This document shows, in pieces, positions 23,417-31,715 of a stretch of 64,000 nucleotides of DNA. Each line of letters opens with the position of its first letter. Position 1 is the stretch's first letter. Origin of the DNA: CAZXPG01 sp964643145. GTDB taxonomy: Bacteria > Pseudomonadota > Alphaproteobacteria > Rickettsiales > Arcanibacteraceae. Both the position numbers and the translations under genes were made by a program. The stretch spans positions 19,534-83,533 of the forward strand of contig CAZXPG010000001.1 of NCBI GenBank assembly GCA_964643145.1. Reading direction: 5' to 3'. The notes under the pieces were generated by a model, which worked only from the letters and a program-made list of their open reading frames with translations, made no database searches and had not been told where the DNA came from.

Positions 23417-25092
23417 GACAGCTCCATTTCCTGGGTGGCTTCAAACACCAGCCCACGGATTGCTTTGCGGTTAAACTGGAAGGTCAGCAGTGCCGATGCC
23501 TGATAGCGGTTCAGGCCATAATCCGAGCGGTACTCATAAGGCAGCAGAGAAAGCTGCTTGTCGGTAGCAGGAAGTGTCAGCCAGCGTTTGGTTTTATGGG
23601 CGGTATCTTCACTTTCGTAGATATTCAGCCAGTCATCGGCGGCAGCGAGGCATATCGTGCGATCCCCCATAGAAAGCAGCCTGGTAGTGAGTCCTCTGCC
23701 GCCGCCGAGGGCATGCCATCTGCCAGCAAGGAAAAAGATGCCAGCCCATGCATTAAACCCATTGGCAATCAGGGCAGCATCGTCACCGAACAGATCACAC
23801 CAGCGGAAAGAGGATCGCTTGAGCAGGTCGATCTCACACATGACAAAATCACTGAGTTCGGTGATTTCTTTGTCTGATTCTGGTGGAGGTGTAATTCCGG
23901 TGCCACAAAGCGGGCATTCTCTCGACCGTGCAGGGATTATTCCGTTACATTCAGGGCAGAATATTGTTGGTTTGTCACCGGATCGCTCATGGCATTCAAA
24001 ATTGATATCCTGTTCCAGTGAACGGTGTATTATGGTGGATGTGCCGAAATCCAGCACGATGCAATCAATTTTGACAATGTCAGGGAACTCAGCAGGATCA
24101 ATAGTACGCAAGCCCCGACCGATCATCTGGATCATGGTCGATTTAAAAGAACTTGGGCGGAGCAGTATTACGCATGAGGTTGGCTGGTAATCCCAACCCT
24201 CGGTGAGTACCGCCACATTGACGATAACCTGTGCTTCGTCTGACTCATAGGCGTTCAGGGCACGTCTGCGTTCTTCAGTCGATAATTCGCCATGCACCAG
24301 TACAGTGGAAACACCAGCAGCAATAAAGGCACCAGTGACATCCCTGGCATGGCGCAGAGTGGAGCAGAACACGACAGTCCTGCGATCTCCGGCTTTTTCC
24401 TTCCAATGCTTGATGACGGCACTGTTCACCGGAGATGTATTCATCACCGATTCCACTTCAGCCATATCGAAATCATCAGCAACACGCTTGACGTTCTGCA
24501 GCTTTTCTTGCGTTCCTACATCAATGACGTAAGTGCGTGGCGGCACCAGATGGCCGGAGGCAATCAGTTCTCCGATCCTGATCTGATCTGCCACATTGGA
24601 GAACACCTTGCGCAGCAGCTTTTTATCGCCACGATTCGGGGTAGCGGTCACACCGTAAATCTTCAGTCGAGGATTATACGACATAGCCTTGTCGATGATG
24701 CGCGTGTAGCTGCCAGCCGTGATATGGTGGGCTTCATCCACTACCAGCAGATCAAGATACGGCATATCATTCAGGTTGGCGTCCCGTGCCAGCGTCTGTA
24801 CCATTGCAAACGTGGCACGACCTTTCCAGGATTTATGCTCAGCATTGACAATAGACGTGCTGATTGATGGATTGACCCGCTTGAATTTCAGGGAATTCTG
24901 CTGGGTCAATTCATCACGGTGAGCAAGGATGCATGCCTTGGCATCAATATCTGCCAGCATTTCCCCAACAACACCGGAAAGCATGATGGTCTTTCCGGCG
25001 CCAGTTGGAGCCACGCCGAGCGTGTTGCCATGCTGGTGGAGCGCGGCAACACTGCGTTCGACAAATTCTTTCTGTCTGGGTCTGAGCAGCAT
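23413..25092 (-). CDS. SF2 DEAH-box helicase
   Basis: The 559-residue protein has two RecA-like domains: PTGAGKT at residues 29-35 (motif I), DEAH at 119-122 (motif II), VTATPNR near 150 (motif III), and MIQMIGRGLR near 320 (motif VI). After the helicase core, CPECN and CPLCG near residues 370-390 form a zinc ribbon. The C-terminal 150 residues are an accessory domain. It resembles phage UvsW/RecG-like or Res-subunit helicases used in replication fork remodelling. It is coupled to its neighbours by short overlaps. Confidence 0.88.
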   Translation of the reverse strand: MLLRPRQKEFVERSVAALHQHGNTLGVAPTGAGKTIMLSGVVGEMLADIDAKACILAHRDELTQQNSLKFKRVNPSISTSIVNAEHKSWKGRATFAMVQTLARDANLNDMPYLDLLVVDEAHHITAGSYTRIIDKAMSYNPRLKIYGVTATPNRGDKKLLRKVFSNVADQIRIGELIASGHLVPPRTYVIDVGTQEKLQNVKRVADDFDMAEVESVMNTSPVNSAVIKHWKEKAGDRRTVVFCSTLRHARDVTGAFIAAGVSTVLVHGELSTEERRRALNAYESDEAQVIVNVAVLTEGWDYQPTSCVILLRPSSFKSTMIQMIGRGLRTIDPAEFPDIVKIDCIVLDFGTSTIIHRSLEQDINFECHERSGDKPTIFCPECNGIIPARSRECPLCGTGITPPPESDKEITELSDFVMCEIDLLKRSSFRWCDLFGDDAALIANGFNAWAGIFFLAGRWHALGGGRGLTTRLLSMGDRTICLAAADDWLNIYESEDTAHKTKRWLTLPATDKQLSLLPYEYRSDYGLNRYQASALLTFQFNRKAIRGLVFEATQEMELS

Positions 25093-25101
25093 GATATCCT
25101 C

Positions 25102-25674
25102 CTACTGCGCCCAATTAGGACGGCCTGAAGAATGAGGAGCAGTAGCTGGTGCTGCTGCCGGAGCATGGACTGCAACGGTGCCCATTAAAGCGGCATATTC
25201 CTTATGGTCAGGAGTAATAGCGACTGTGATCTCATTCTTGGGATTGCCGGATTTATCAGTGCCCATGCTGATACGCCCGATAAAGGTCAGGCCGTCCAGG
25301 TCAGCAAGGCCATTAATACGCCGTGCCGCCTGTGCCTGTGGTGAATTATCCTTTGGGTTGATATTGCGTGCAGAATTGAGTATTGCCTTAATGAATGACC
25401 GCCCCATCTCTGCATAGACAGGACTGTTATTGCTATGGAGGCCGATATTGTTCCAGACCTTCCGTTTAGCATACTGGCCTTCAAGCACTACGAATTCAGC
25501 ATTCAGGTAAACCGCACCGGAATCGTTGTTACGGGTAGCATACCCACCAGTCCAGCCCTGCGCGGCATCATCATGGCCTCCTGGCTTGATGGTTATACGC
25601 ACTTTTACCAGAGTGCCGACAGGGATAGGTTCTGCAGTTTGATCTTTGGCCGAGTTAAAGTCATTCCAGCTCAT
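25102..25674 (-). CDS. Phage DNA-binding-like protein (probable single-strand binding role)
   Basis: The 190-residue protein starts MSWNDFNSAKDQTAEPIPVG and has a beta-rich core (TLVKVRITIKPGG, YLNAEFVVLEGQYAKRKVW) and a low-complexity Ala/Pro-rich tail ending SSGRPNWAQ. Its placement next to the Sak4-like ATPase and its OB-like strands plus flexible tail resemble phage ssDNA-binding proteins (DUF669-type). That is an inference; no decisive motif is present. Its start overlaps the stop of the ATPase gene. Confidence 0.55.
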   Translation of the reverse strand: MSWNDFNSAKDQTAEPIPVGTLVKVRITIKPGGHDDAAQGWTGGYATRNNDSGAVYLNAEFVVLEGQYAKRKVWNNIGLHSNNSPVYAEMGRSFIKAILNSARNINPKDNSPQAQAARRINGLADLDGLTFIGRISMGTDKSGNPKNEITVAITPDHKEYAALMGTVAVHAPAAAPATAPHSSGRPNWAQ

Positions 25675-26543
25675 TTGGATTCTCCTTGTGATGTGTTAGT
25701 GGTGGGTTCTGGGTGGGTGAAAGTCAGGCGTTCAGCAGCGGGTTTGACAGGACCGCTGATCTTCTGCATGAGTCTGCCGAGATGTGGCTCTTCCATCATT
25801 TCCAGACGGCCACTCCGGTCTTTGGCGGGATAACCGTAGGGATTAAGCGTATGGTTGATGAAAGCACGGAAGAATGTGCCGTCATCGGCCTGCATCTCGG
25901 TCATGGTGACGACCTGGTCAACAATACCAGGCAGTTCCAGCCCCGTTTTGCTACCATCAATCTGAGGAGTGAAGACCTTCCGGTTGAAGTCATCTGTCTT
26001 TTCGTCCAGGATGCCGACAAACCAGATATTCTTGCCCCGTGTGTGCTGGAGATGCGTGAGCCATGCGATCATCTCCTGCCCATGCAGCCCGTAAGCACCA
26101 CGGCTGTCAGGTTTACCTGTTTTTTCGCTGAATGCTTGCGGCTGGCCTTTGCACCATTGAAAACAGAGGCGGCCAGCTACCGTAATAGAGTCCACAAACA
26201 CCGTCTCGTATTTCTCCAGCGCAGCCGGATCACCAAAATTCTGGCAGACAGCATCATAATGCGCCTTGCTGTAAGGCTGATCATCACGGAGGGCAGGATT
26301 AGGACCGCCAATGAACACAGCAAAATCACGGCATTCGCTCCATGTACGAGGGCGAATGGCATCACCTTTCCAGCCTTCGATAGCCAGATCACCTGCCTCC
26401 AGATCAAAGAACAGGGTTTTCTTCGCATCAAGTGTCCAGAGTAGCGATGTTTTACCGATACCGCTTTTCCCAAAAATACAGCCCTTGATGCCACGCTTTT
26501 CTGCCAGACGCTGGTCGGCAGTAATAATAGGAAGTCCAGACAT
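25671..26543 (-). CDS. RecA-like phage ATPase (AAA_24, Sak4-like)
   Basis: The 290-residue protein has FGKSGIGKTSLLW (Walker A) near residues 24-35, FFDLEAGDLAIEGW near 46, and YETVFVDSITVAGR (Walker B) near 113. This is the RecA-core type found in phage recombination modules and often called Sak4, which assists single-strand annealing together with an SSB. It lies in an operon with a putative SSB and a nuclease, consistent with that role. Confidence 0.8.
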   Translation of the reverse strand: MSGLPIITADQRLAEKRGIKGCIFGKSGIGKTSLLWTLDAKKTLFFDLEAGDLAIEGWKGDAIRPRTWSECRDFAVFIGGPNPALRDDQPYSKAHYDAVCQNFGDPAALEKYETVFVDSITVAGRLCFQWCKGQPQAFSEKTGKPDSRGAYGLHGQEMIAWLTHLQHTRGKNIWFVGILDEKTDDFNRKVFTPQIDGSKTGLELPGIVDQVVTMTEMQADDGTFFRAFINHTLNPYGYPAKDRSGRLEMMEEPHLGRLMQKISGPVKPAAERLTFTHPEPTTNTSQGESK

Positions 26544-27016
26544 TATGCGACCTCCTGTGTTTTTATGGTGAAAACAGGCTTGCCGAGCTTCAGGATGCGT
26601 GCCGGTTCAAATAAGGCACGGATAGAGTTCGGCCATGCGGCATAGCTCCGTTCCGACACCCTGTAGGTGACATCCACGAATTCATCCGGATCATCACCCC
26701 GTGCCTCGATCTTCTTGAGGGTGGTTTTCAGCAGTGCCTGATCCCATTCCGGCTTTTTGGGTACGTCATGAGTAATGACATAGTCGCCGTCATTGAAATG
26801 GATGGTGCCGGAGGTTTTACCGAGCTGATTGCGCAGGGAAGTAGAAATTTTCTCGTACTTCATGGCAACGGCGCTATCCAGCCATTCTTTCAGCATTTTG
26901 GCACGGCGCAGTTCGTCTGCAGCCTCCAGCTGGGCGTGGTACAAATGCTCAGGATCAAGTGAGGCAACTTTACCAATGGGCATTTTGAGAATTTCATCAA
27001 TAGTAAGGCGTTTCAT
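26543..27016 (-). CDS. Phage recombination-module protein, unknown
   Basis: This 157-residue protein is mixed helical and beta, including YITHDVPKKPEWDQALLKT and later VDVTYRVSERSYAAWPN. It is immediately upstream of the Sak4-like ATPase, with a 1-base overlap. Genes of similar size occur at this position in other alphaproteobacterial phages, but no function is assigned. AAGGAAAAT stands before the ATG. Confidence 0.6.
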   Translation of the reverse strand: MKRLTIDEILKMPIGKVASLDPEHLYHAQLEAADELRRAKMLKEWLDSAVAMKYEKISTSLRNQLGKTSGTIHFNDGDYVITHDVPKKPEWDQALLKTTLKKIEARGDDPDEFVDVTYRVSERSYAAWPNSIRALFEPARILKLGKPVFTIKTQEVA

Positions 27017-27110
27017 GGCTATTTTCCTTTATGGTTAGAGTTGTTCGGGGTAGCGTTCTGCGCTCAAAAGGATAACTACTCGCTGAGAAGCAAAACTGTC
27101 CGGTACGGGT

Positions 27111-27653
27111 TCACAAATATTGTTTGAGGCCATCCTTGGCGAAGGACTGCCGTATCTTCTGAATCGCTTCATATTTTCCGCTTCTGCAGCAATGGGTGTC
27201 GTTGCATAATTCAGTGACGGTCTTTTCTTTCAGGTGATCGCACAGTTTCTGGAGGGAATCAGAAAGCTTGGACATTGCCCTCTGCAGATCGAGACACAAT
27301 GCAGCATGCTCTTCCCATGACAGGAAACCTTCCTGCTGGGTGATGGCGGTAATACTGGCGTCATCGTCAATCCAGGGTTCATACGAGCCAAAGACACGCC
27401 GCTTTTTTCTCCGCACATCCCTGACGAGAAGAAAGGAGCGTTTTTCAACGATCTGTGCTATAAAGCCGTTTCTGGTGGATTTTTCTGGATTGAAGGAATG
27501 GATGCGCTGCAGGTAATCGAGCATCAGTTCCTGCTCGATGTCTTCGATTTCCATGCATGCGAAACAGGGCTGCCGGATAAGCATGCGTGCATGGAAGCGG
27601 ATTTTTATGACGGCATAATGTTCAATGCCAGGGTAGCGATTGGTTGATCTCAT
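27111..27653 (-). CDS. Sigma-70-like phage transcription factor
   Basis: In this 180-residue protein an N-terminal region with DIEQELMLDYLQRIHSFNPE resembles sigma region 2, followed by a basic segment (RRKKRRVFGSYEP). The C-terminal helices (LQKLCDHLKEKTVTELCND and SGKYEAIQKIRQSFAKDGL) have the spacing of region 4. It is the first gene of the leftward early operon, just beside the operators at 27.7 kb. It may direct early or late phage transcription. The match is weaker than for typical ECF factors, so a related HTH protein remains possible. Confidence 0.6.
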   Translation of the reverse strand: MRSTNRYPGIEHYAVIKIRFHARMLIRQPCFACMEIEDIEQELMLDYLQRIHSFNPEKSTRNGFIAQIVEKRSFLLVRDVRRKKRRVFGSYEPWIDDDASITAITQQEGFLSWEEHAALCLDLQRAMSKLSDSLQKLCDHLKEKTVTELCNDTHCCRSGKYEAIQKIRQSFAKDGLKQYL

Positions 27654-27710
27654 TTTCGTGCCTTTGCTTTGGTAAGCAGGCGATCCGTGTGGAGCCTGTA
27701 CAAAAGCACA

Positions 27711-27734
27711 TGGCGAAATTTCACCGGTTCACCG
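27711..27734 (-). promoter_or_regulatory. Operator-like site 1 (GCGAAATTTCACCGG plus TTCACCGG)
   Basis: GCGAAATTTCACCGG followed by a second TTCACCGG half lies 58 bases before the sigma-like gene on the minus strand. It shares the core GAAATTTCACCGG with the perfect palindrome at 27842. The pair brackets the divergent control region, as expected for repressor operators. Confidence 0.6.
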
Positions 27735-27809
27735 GAAAAAATGAGCAATATTGATCAGCAAGGCAGAAATGTGCCTTGACGGTGCTGGGGTTTCCATAGA
27801 TAAAAAAGT

Positions 27810-27839
27810 TTGAAAAAATTTCTGCTAAGCGAATAATAA
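27810..27839 (+). promoter_or_regulatory. Putative plus-strand promoter before the acetyltransferase gene
   Basis: TTGAAA at 27810-27815, an 18-base spacer and TAATAA at 27834-27839 form a plausible sigma-70 promoter. Operator site 2 begins three bases downstream, over the start of transcription. Confidence 0.5.
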
Positions 27840-27841
27840 AG

Positions 27842-27857
27842 CGGTGAAATTTCACCG
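27842..27857 (+). promoter_or_regulatory. Operator-like site 2, perfect 16-bp palindrome
   Basis: CGGTGAAATTTCACCG is a perfect dyad placed just after a TAATAA box and 35 bases before the acetyltransferase ATG. A related copy lies at 27712-27727. A repressor bound here would block rightward transcription. The binding protein is unknown; the LexA-like protein at 34.4 kb is one candidate. Confidence 0.65.
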
Positions 27858-27891
27858 GAGAGCATTGGTCGGATAGTTGAGGAAGAAGATT

Positions 27892-28422
27892 ATGGCACGC
27901 AGTCGGATGGCAAAAAATGAATATAGAAGGCTATGCCAGGATGATATTCCTGTTCTGGTGACCGCATTTGCGGAGTGTGGCTGGTCAAAGCCTGTATCTA
28001 TATTTGAGCAGTATCTGCAGGAGCAGCAATTGGTGGAGAGATTGGTATGGGTGGGCTATAACGGAAAAAACATCCTGGGCTACATCACCTTGAAATGGCA
28101 GTCTGAATATCCGTTCTTTAGGGAACATGACATCCCCGAAATCAAGGACCTAAATGTGTTGCCAGCATATCGGAAACAAGGTGCCGGCAATGCCTTTCTG
28201 GATATTGCGGAGCAGGCTGCATACGAACGCTCCGGCACCGTAGGCCTGGCAGTTGGCCTGTATGCCGATTATGGTTCAGCCCAGCGGATTTACGTAAAGA
28301 GGGGATATATTCCCGATGGCCATGGCGTTACTTATGGGCATCAGACAGTACCGGCAGGAGAAAATGTGTGCCTGGATGATGATCTGGTATTGTGGATGGT
28401 AAAAAGGAAGCAGTCAGCATGA
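27892..28422 (+). CDS. GNAT family N-acetyltransferase
   Basis: The 176-residue protein has the GNAT acetyl-CoA loop in LNVLPAYRKQGAGNAFLD near residues 93-110, preceded by an ILGYITLKW strand and followed by AQRIYVKRGYIPDG near 140, the usual C-terminal signature. The substrate is unknown. GAGGAAG before ATG 27892 decides the start; a TTG at 27877 is less likely. The gene is coupled to the TfoX-like gene by an ATGA overlap and forms a cargo operon under operator site 2. Confidence 0.88.
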   Translation: MARSRMAKNEYRRLCQDDIPVLVTAFAECGWSKPVSIFEQYLQEQQLVERLVWVGYNGKNILGYITLKWQSEYPFFREHDIPEIKDLNVLPAYRKQGAGNAFLDIAEQAAYERSGTVGLAVGLYADYGSAQRIYVKRGYIPDGHGVTYGHQTVPAGENVCLDDDLVLWMVKRKQSA

Positions 28423-28751
28423 ATACGCAAGAATATTGTGATTATGTGCTGGACTTGCTCGCTCCTTTTGGGGAGGTAACGTGCCGCGCCATGTTTGGTG
28501 GACACAGCCTGTACCGGAACGGGGTTATCTTCGCCATTATTGCTGATGATCTATTGTATTTTAAGGTGAATGACAGTAACCGTGCTGATTATCAAGCACA
28601 TGGTTCTGAGCCGTTTTCCTATGAGGCTAAAGGGAAAAGAGTGAGCATGTCTTATTGGCAGGTGCCGCTGGAGGTGATGGAGGATGGGGAGGCGTTGGTG
28701 CGGTGGGCAGAGAAGGCACATATAGTAGGAACGCAATCAAAAAGAAAATAA
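28419..28751 (+). CDS. TfoX N-terminal domain protein
   Basis: The 110-residue protein starts MNTQEYCDYVLDLLAPFGEV and continues CRAMFGGHSLYRNGVIFAII and FKVNDSNRADYQAHGSEPF, the typical TfoX/Sxy N-terminal domain, standing alone without the C-terminal half. Such short forms are common and their role is unclear. It is translationally coupled to the acetyltransferase gene and followed by a strong terminator. Confidence 0.85.
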   Translation: MNTQEYCDYVLDLLAPFGEVTCRAMFGGHSLYRNGVIFAIIADDLLYFKVNDSNRADYQAHGSEPFSYEAKGKRVSMSYWQVPLEVMEDGEALVRWAEKAHIVGTQSKRK

Positions 28752-28779
28752 AAAGGGTGGAAACGCTTTCCACCCTTTT
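28751..28779. terminator. Bidirectional terminator
   Basis: AAAAGGGTGGAAA, a three-base centre CGC and TTTCCACCCTTTT form a 13-bp perfect stem with A and T ends, so it can stop transcription from both sides. It separates the TfoX gene (plus) from the YjzC-like gene (minus), which face each other. Confidence 0.85.
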
Positions 28780-28787
28780 AGTTTAGG

Positions 28788-28973
28788 CTACTTATGTTTA
28801 GTAGGGTCAGTTAGGTCATAACGCTGTCCAGGTTTTTGAGTCGGAGGAAAAGGTTCTCCCCTTGTCACTGTGACTTCCCGATCAAGGTCGCCACCACGCG
28901 GCCCAACAACATTATACTGACCAGATCGCGGAGCAATTTGCCCCGGTTTATAAGTACCGTTCTTATTTGCCAT
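28788..28973 (-). CDS. YjzC-like small protein
   Basis: This 61-residue hydrophilic protein has the line YKPGQIAPRSGQYNVVGPRG followed by DREVTVTRGEPFPPTQKPGQ, which matches the short YjzC-type family best known from Bacillus and also found scattered in proteobacteria. Its function is unknown. AAGGAG precedes the ATG. It converges on the bidirectional terminator. About 160 bases upstream hold no gene that I can support. Confidence 0.75.
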   Translation of the reverse strand: MANKNGTYKPGQIAPRSGQYNVVGPRGGDLDREVTVTRGEPFPPTQKPGQRYDLTDPTKHK

Positions 28974-29132
28974 GATTTTACTCCTTATGGCATGCCAGGT
29001 ATAGAAGCGTCCCCATTACAGGTACCCGGCAGGTTTCACTTGTAAAAAGAAGGAAAATCCACTATCAACCGCATGCGACTACAGGAAGGTGGGCTTCTCA
29101 TTTTCCTTATTGGCCGTCTCGTAAAGAGGCGG

Positions 29133-30062
29133 CTAATTACTTAATAACTCAGCTACCTTAGTCTTCCATCCTTTAGCATGAATAATACGTGCCTGATGAT
29201 GGTTGTTGCTAAGAACCTCAGCCTTTGACAGTTTGGCAAATTCTTGCCAGTTTCTTCCAAATACATAAATCGCATTGTCCTTGCGGATGCTTTCCAGTAC
29301 CACTAAATCGATTTTCTCAAAAACATAAGCAATGTAATCTGAGAAGCCCCCCAATCCGATATAGCAGGTAACAGGATCAAATCCACAAATAGTTTTCTGC
29401 CTGTCTATGATAAGTTCCTGCATATTCTTAGAGGTGCGGTTAAGCGTATTAAGCAAGTGACCTTCAAGCTGGTCCCATGGGTATTCACCAGGAGGAAGCG
29501 GGCGCCAATTGAGTCTGCGCACATTCATTTTAACAAAAGGAGTAAGATCATCATGGACTAATTCGCACTCATCAAACAGTTCCAGAAAGAGATTGATGAT
29601 GTGGCGGATATTATCGCTGTTTTCTGGGAGTTTGGTGCAGACAGGTGATATAATAAGCCGCCTTCCATCATGCTCTATATAAGTGAGCTCTATTGCAGGA
29701 GGAGGAACAAATTCACGCTGATAGCAGTCCCGATAAATATCTTTCTCTTCCTCCTTCTGCTCAAACTCATCACGCCCACACCATTGTTTCCATTGCCATT
29801 TCACGGTACGGATGTATCGTTCTTCCTTAGGCAAATCACGGTCGATATTCCATTTTCCATCAGCATTAAAGCGGGAGACAGGACCTTTGGGGGTGGGGAG
29901 TATTGTATCCCCGGTTGCTGTCGGTAAAGCAAAGCCTACTTTGGCAAGTATTTGAGCTGCATCATGGCCATTAAGATCAAATACAACTCTAAAGATTGTG
30001 TTATCCTCTATAGAAGAGAGATAGCAATCAATATTACGTATGCGCTTCTTGTTTATTTTCAT
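29133..30062 (-). CDS. Unknown protein, third gene of the GHKL/STAS-like cluster
   Basis: This 309-residue soluble protein is rich in charged and aromatic residues. Its N-terminal 60 residues look beta-rich, the middle is acidic (FEQKEEEKDIYRDCYQREF), and the C-terminal half has LFLELFDECELVHDDL, CYIGLGGFSDYIAYVFEK and a basic end. No catalytic motif or family is recognised. It follows the STAS-like gene by 80 bases on the same strand, and the A+T-rich codons differ from the phage structural genes. A GC-rich hairpin without U tract lies at its 3' end. Confidence 0.55.
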   Translation of the reverse strand: MKINKKRIRNIDCYLSSIEDNTIFRVVFDLNGHDAAQILAKVGFALPTATGDTILPTPKGPVSRFNADGKWNIDRDLPKEERYIRTVKWQWKQWCGRDEFEQKEEEKDIYRDCYQREFVPPPAIELTYIEHDGRRLIISPVCTKLPENSDNIRHIINLFLELFDECELVHDDLTPFVKMNVRRLNWRPLPPGEYPWDQLEGHLLNTLNRTSKNMQELIIDRQKTICGFDPVTCYIGLGGFSDYIAYVFEKIDLVVLESIRKDNAIYVFGRNWQEFAKLSKAEVLSNNHHQARIIHAKGWKTKVAELLSN

Positions 30063-30142
30063 TATAAAACCATTAGTTATTTATATTTTTCTATTTGCAA
30101 CCTCTCGTTAAATTAACCAGATTAATGAGAGGTGAAATTTTT

Positions 30143-30688
30143 TTATTTTATTATTTGATAAACATATTCCAGCCCTCCTGACTCAGCATGATCCGTGCGG
30201 CGCAATAAAAACCCCTGATCCCATAATTGTTTAAATTTTGTACTTGCATTGGCTATACTTATTCCTGTAGCTGTAGCGTATTCTGTGGCCTTGCATTGTG
30301 TTTTCTTAACTGCAAACTGAAATGCATCTGCATTTCCGCTGCTATATTGTAATCCAATGCATTCTATATGATCGTTGTTCCACATCATTAAGGGAATTTT
30401 CTTGCGTTCTGCTGCCGCATCCCAATTTTCTTTCATATCCTGATCTACAAGGTCAATGAAATAAAATCCCTTATTTCCCTTAAAACGATAAGCTAGTGCC
30501 ACTATTGTTTCTGAAGCAAAAGAAATATCAATGTGTTCAACGCCTGCAACAGACACTTTAAATACTATTATTCCAGATTTTTGTTCTATGAATTTAAGTA
30601 GCTCTTGATAAACAGTTCGCCCTTGTTCACGTCCCCATCCATCATTGCTTTGCATAAAGTCATAAAGTTTTATCAAATTCTCGTTCAT
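30143..30688 (-). CDS. STAS-like DUF4325 protein with C-terminal HTH
   Basis: In this 181-residue protein residues 1-95 match a STAS-like DUF4325 fold: EQGRTVYQELLKFIEQKSGI, then HIDISFASETIVALAYRFKG and GFYFIDLVDQ. The C-terminal part (ATEYATATGISIANASTKFKQLWDQGFLLRR) reads as a winged helix-turn-helix. The gene is 27 bases after an ATPase of the GHKL fold. STAS and GHKL pairs usually act as partner-switching regulators, as in SpoIIAA-SpoIIAB. A DNA-binding output joined to the STAS part is a reasonable inference here. Confidence 0.65.
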   Translation of the reverse strand: MNENLIKLYDFMQSNDGWGREQGRTVYQELLKFIEQKSGIIVFKVSVAGVEHIDISFASETIVALAYRFKGNKGFYFIDLVDQDMKENWDAAAERKKIPLMMWNNDHIECIGLQYSSGNADAFQFAVKKTQCKATEYATATGISIANASTKFKQLWDQGFLLRRTDHAESGGLEYVYQIIK

Positions 30689-30715
30689 TTAATCCATTTA
30701 ACCAGATTTTTTATG

Positions 30716-31624
30716 TTAGTCAAGGGAAAAGGTAAAGCATATATGTGTTCCCCATATCCAGGGAAGATTATTATAACAATATGCTCTATTGGGAATAAAT
30801 CCTGCGCGACCCGGTTTAAGCCATACTCGTGAGTTAAATAATCGTACATCCAGCTCAGCGTTAAACTTAATAGCCTTATCAGCGCACCCTTTTAATCCAC
30901 ACCCCCTATCTTTTCCATGCCTTGATAACCCTTGCCGGAATACTTCTACTAATAAATCAGTATCAGATAAGTTTGCAAGAGTTGGGGATTCAACTGCTAA
31001 TGATGGACGTAATGTGCTTAGCAATCCCTTGCCACTATCAGAAACAGCAATTTTTATGTTTTTTCCGCCAGGATAGAACTGTAGGGCGGCAAAGCCAGGT
31101 AGCTCTGTTTCACTATGCGAAAAAATATTATCAATTAACTCTTTTAGGATTGTTAAGATTGCCCCTTTTAGCTCATTTGCATCATCGCGATGAGCGCATG
31201 CCAGCATAAGCGCGTTTGTTAACCGGCGCGGCAACGTGTCATCGCGGGTATGTCGACTAATTGCTCCAATCTCAACCAGCCCATTATTCTCTCCCGAGAA
31301 AATTTCTGCAGCAGAAATTTCTGGTCTCTCTGGATTTGTTACAACTCTTGGTGAAAGATGGGAAAAGAAACCAAGGCGATCCAAATATCCCATAGTTCCA
31401 TCATAACCAGCTTCGAAAACAAGTTTTACTCTTTTTGTGCACCCATCTAATTGATTAACAAAAGAAAGCAATCGTACTGCTGCATCAACCATAATGTTGC
31501 AACCTGTAGGAAAAGTAAGGACTATATCGTTGTCTTGGCTCGTGTGAGGATTAGCAGCATTCAGTGTGTCTTCCAGTTTTGAAGCATCAATCCACTTGCC
31601 AGGAAATTGGATATTACAGGTCAT
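30716..31624 (-). CDS. GHKL-fold ATPase (histidine kinase-like ATP-binding protein)
   Basis: The roughly 302-residue protein has ILKELIDNIFSHSE near residue 165 (N box), KIAVSDSGKGL near 195 (G1 box) and GCGLKGCADKA near 245 (G2-like). There is no phospho-acceptor His domain and no membrane segment. The N-terminal 130 residues are beta-rich (IVLTFPTGCNIMVDAAVRLL) and may be a second STAS-like module. It is probably the kinase or switch partner of the STAS-like protein downstream. I prefer ATG 31624; an in-frame ATG at 31645 exists. Confidence 0.7.
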   Translation of the reverse strand: MTCNIQFPGKWIDASKLEDTLNAANPHTSQDNDIVLTFPTGCNIMVDAAVRLLSFVNQLDGCTKRVKLVFEAGYDGTMGYLDRLGFFSHLSPRVVTNPERPEISAAEIFSGENNGLVEIGAISRHTRDDTLPRRLTNALMLACAHRDDANELKGAILTILKELIDNIFSHSETELPGFAALQFYPGGKNIKIAVSDSGKGLLSTLRPSLAVESPTLANLSDTDLLVEVFRQGLSRHGKDRGCGLKGCADKAIKFNAELDVRLFNSRVWLKPGRAGFIPNRAYCYNNLPWIWGTHICFTFSLD

Positions 31625-31715
31625 AAAAAAGCAATAAGAATACAATTATTTGATTCCTGAATAATATTGTATTCTCATAGTCATTGCTACAGCATAATTA
31701 TAAAAAACCTTTACG

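Noticed and set aside
30716..31645. Sensor histidine kinase
   Set aside because: GHKL boxes are present, but there is no H-box dimerisation domain, membrane segment or response regulator nearby.
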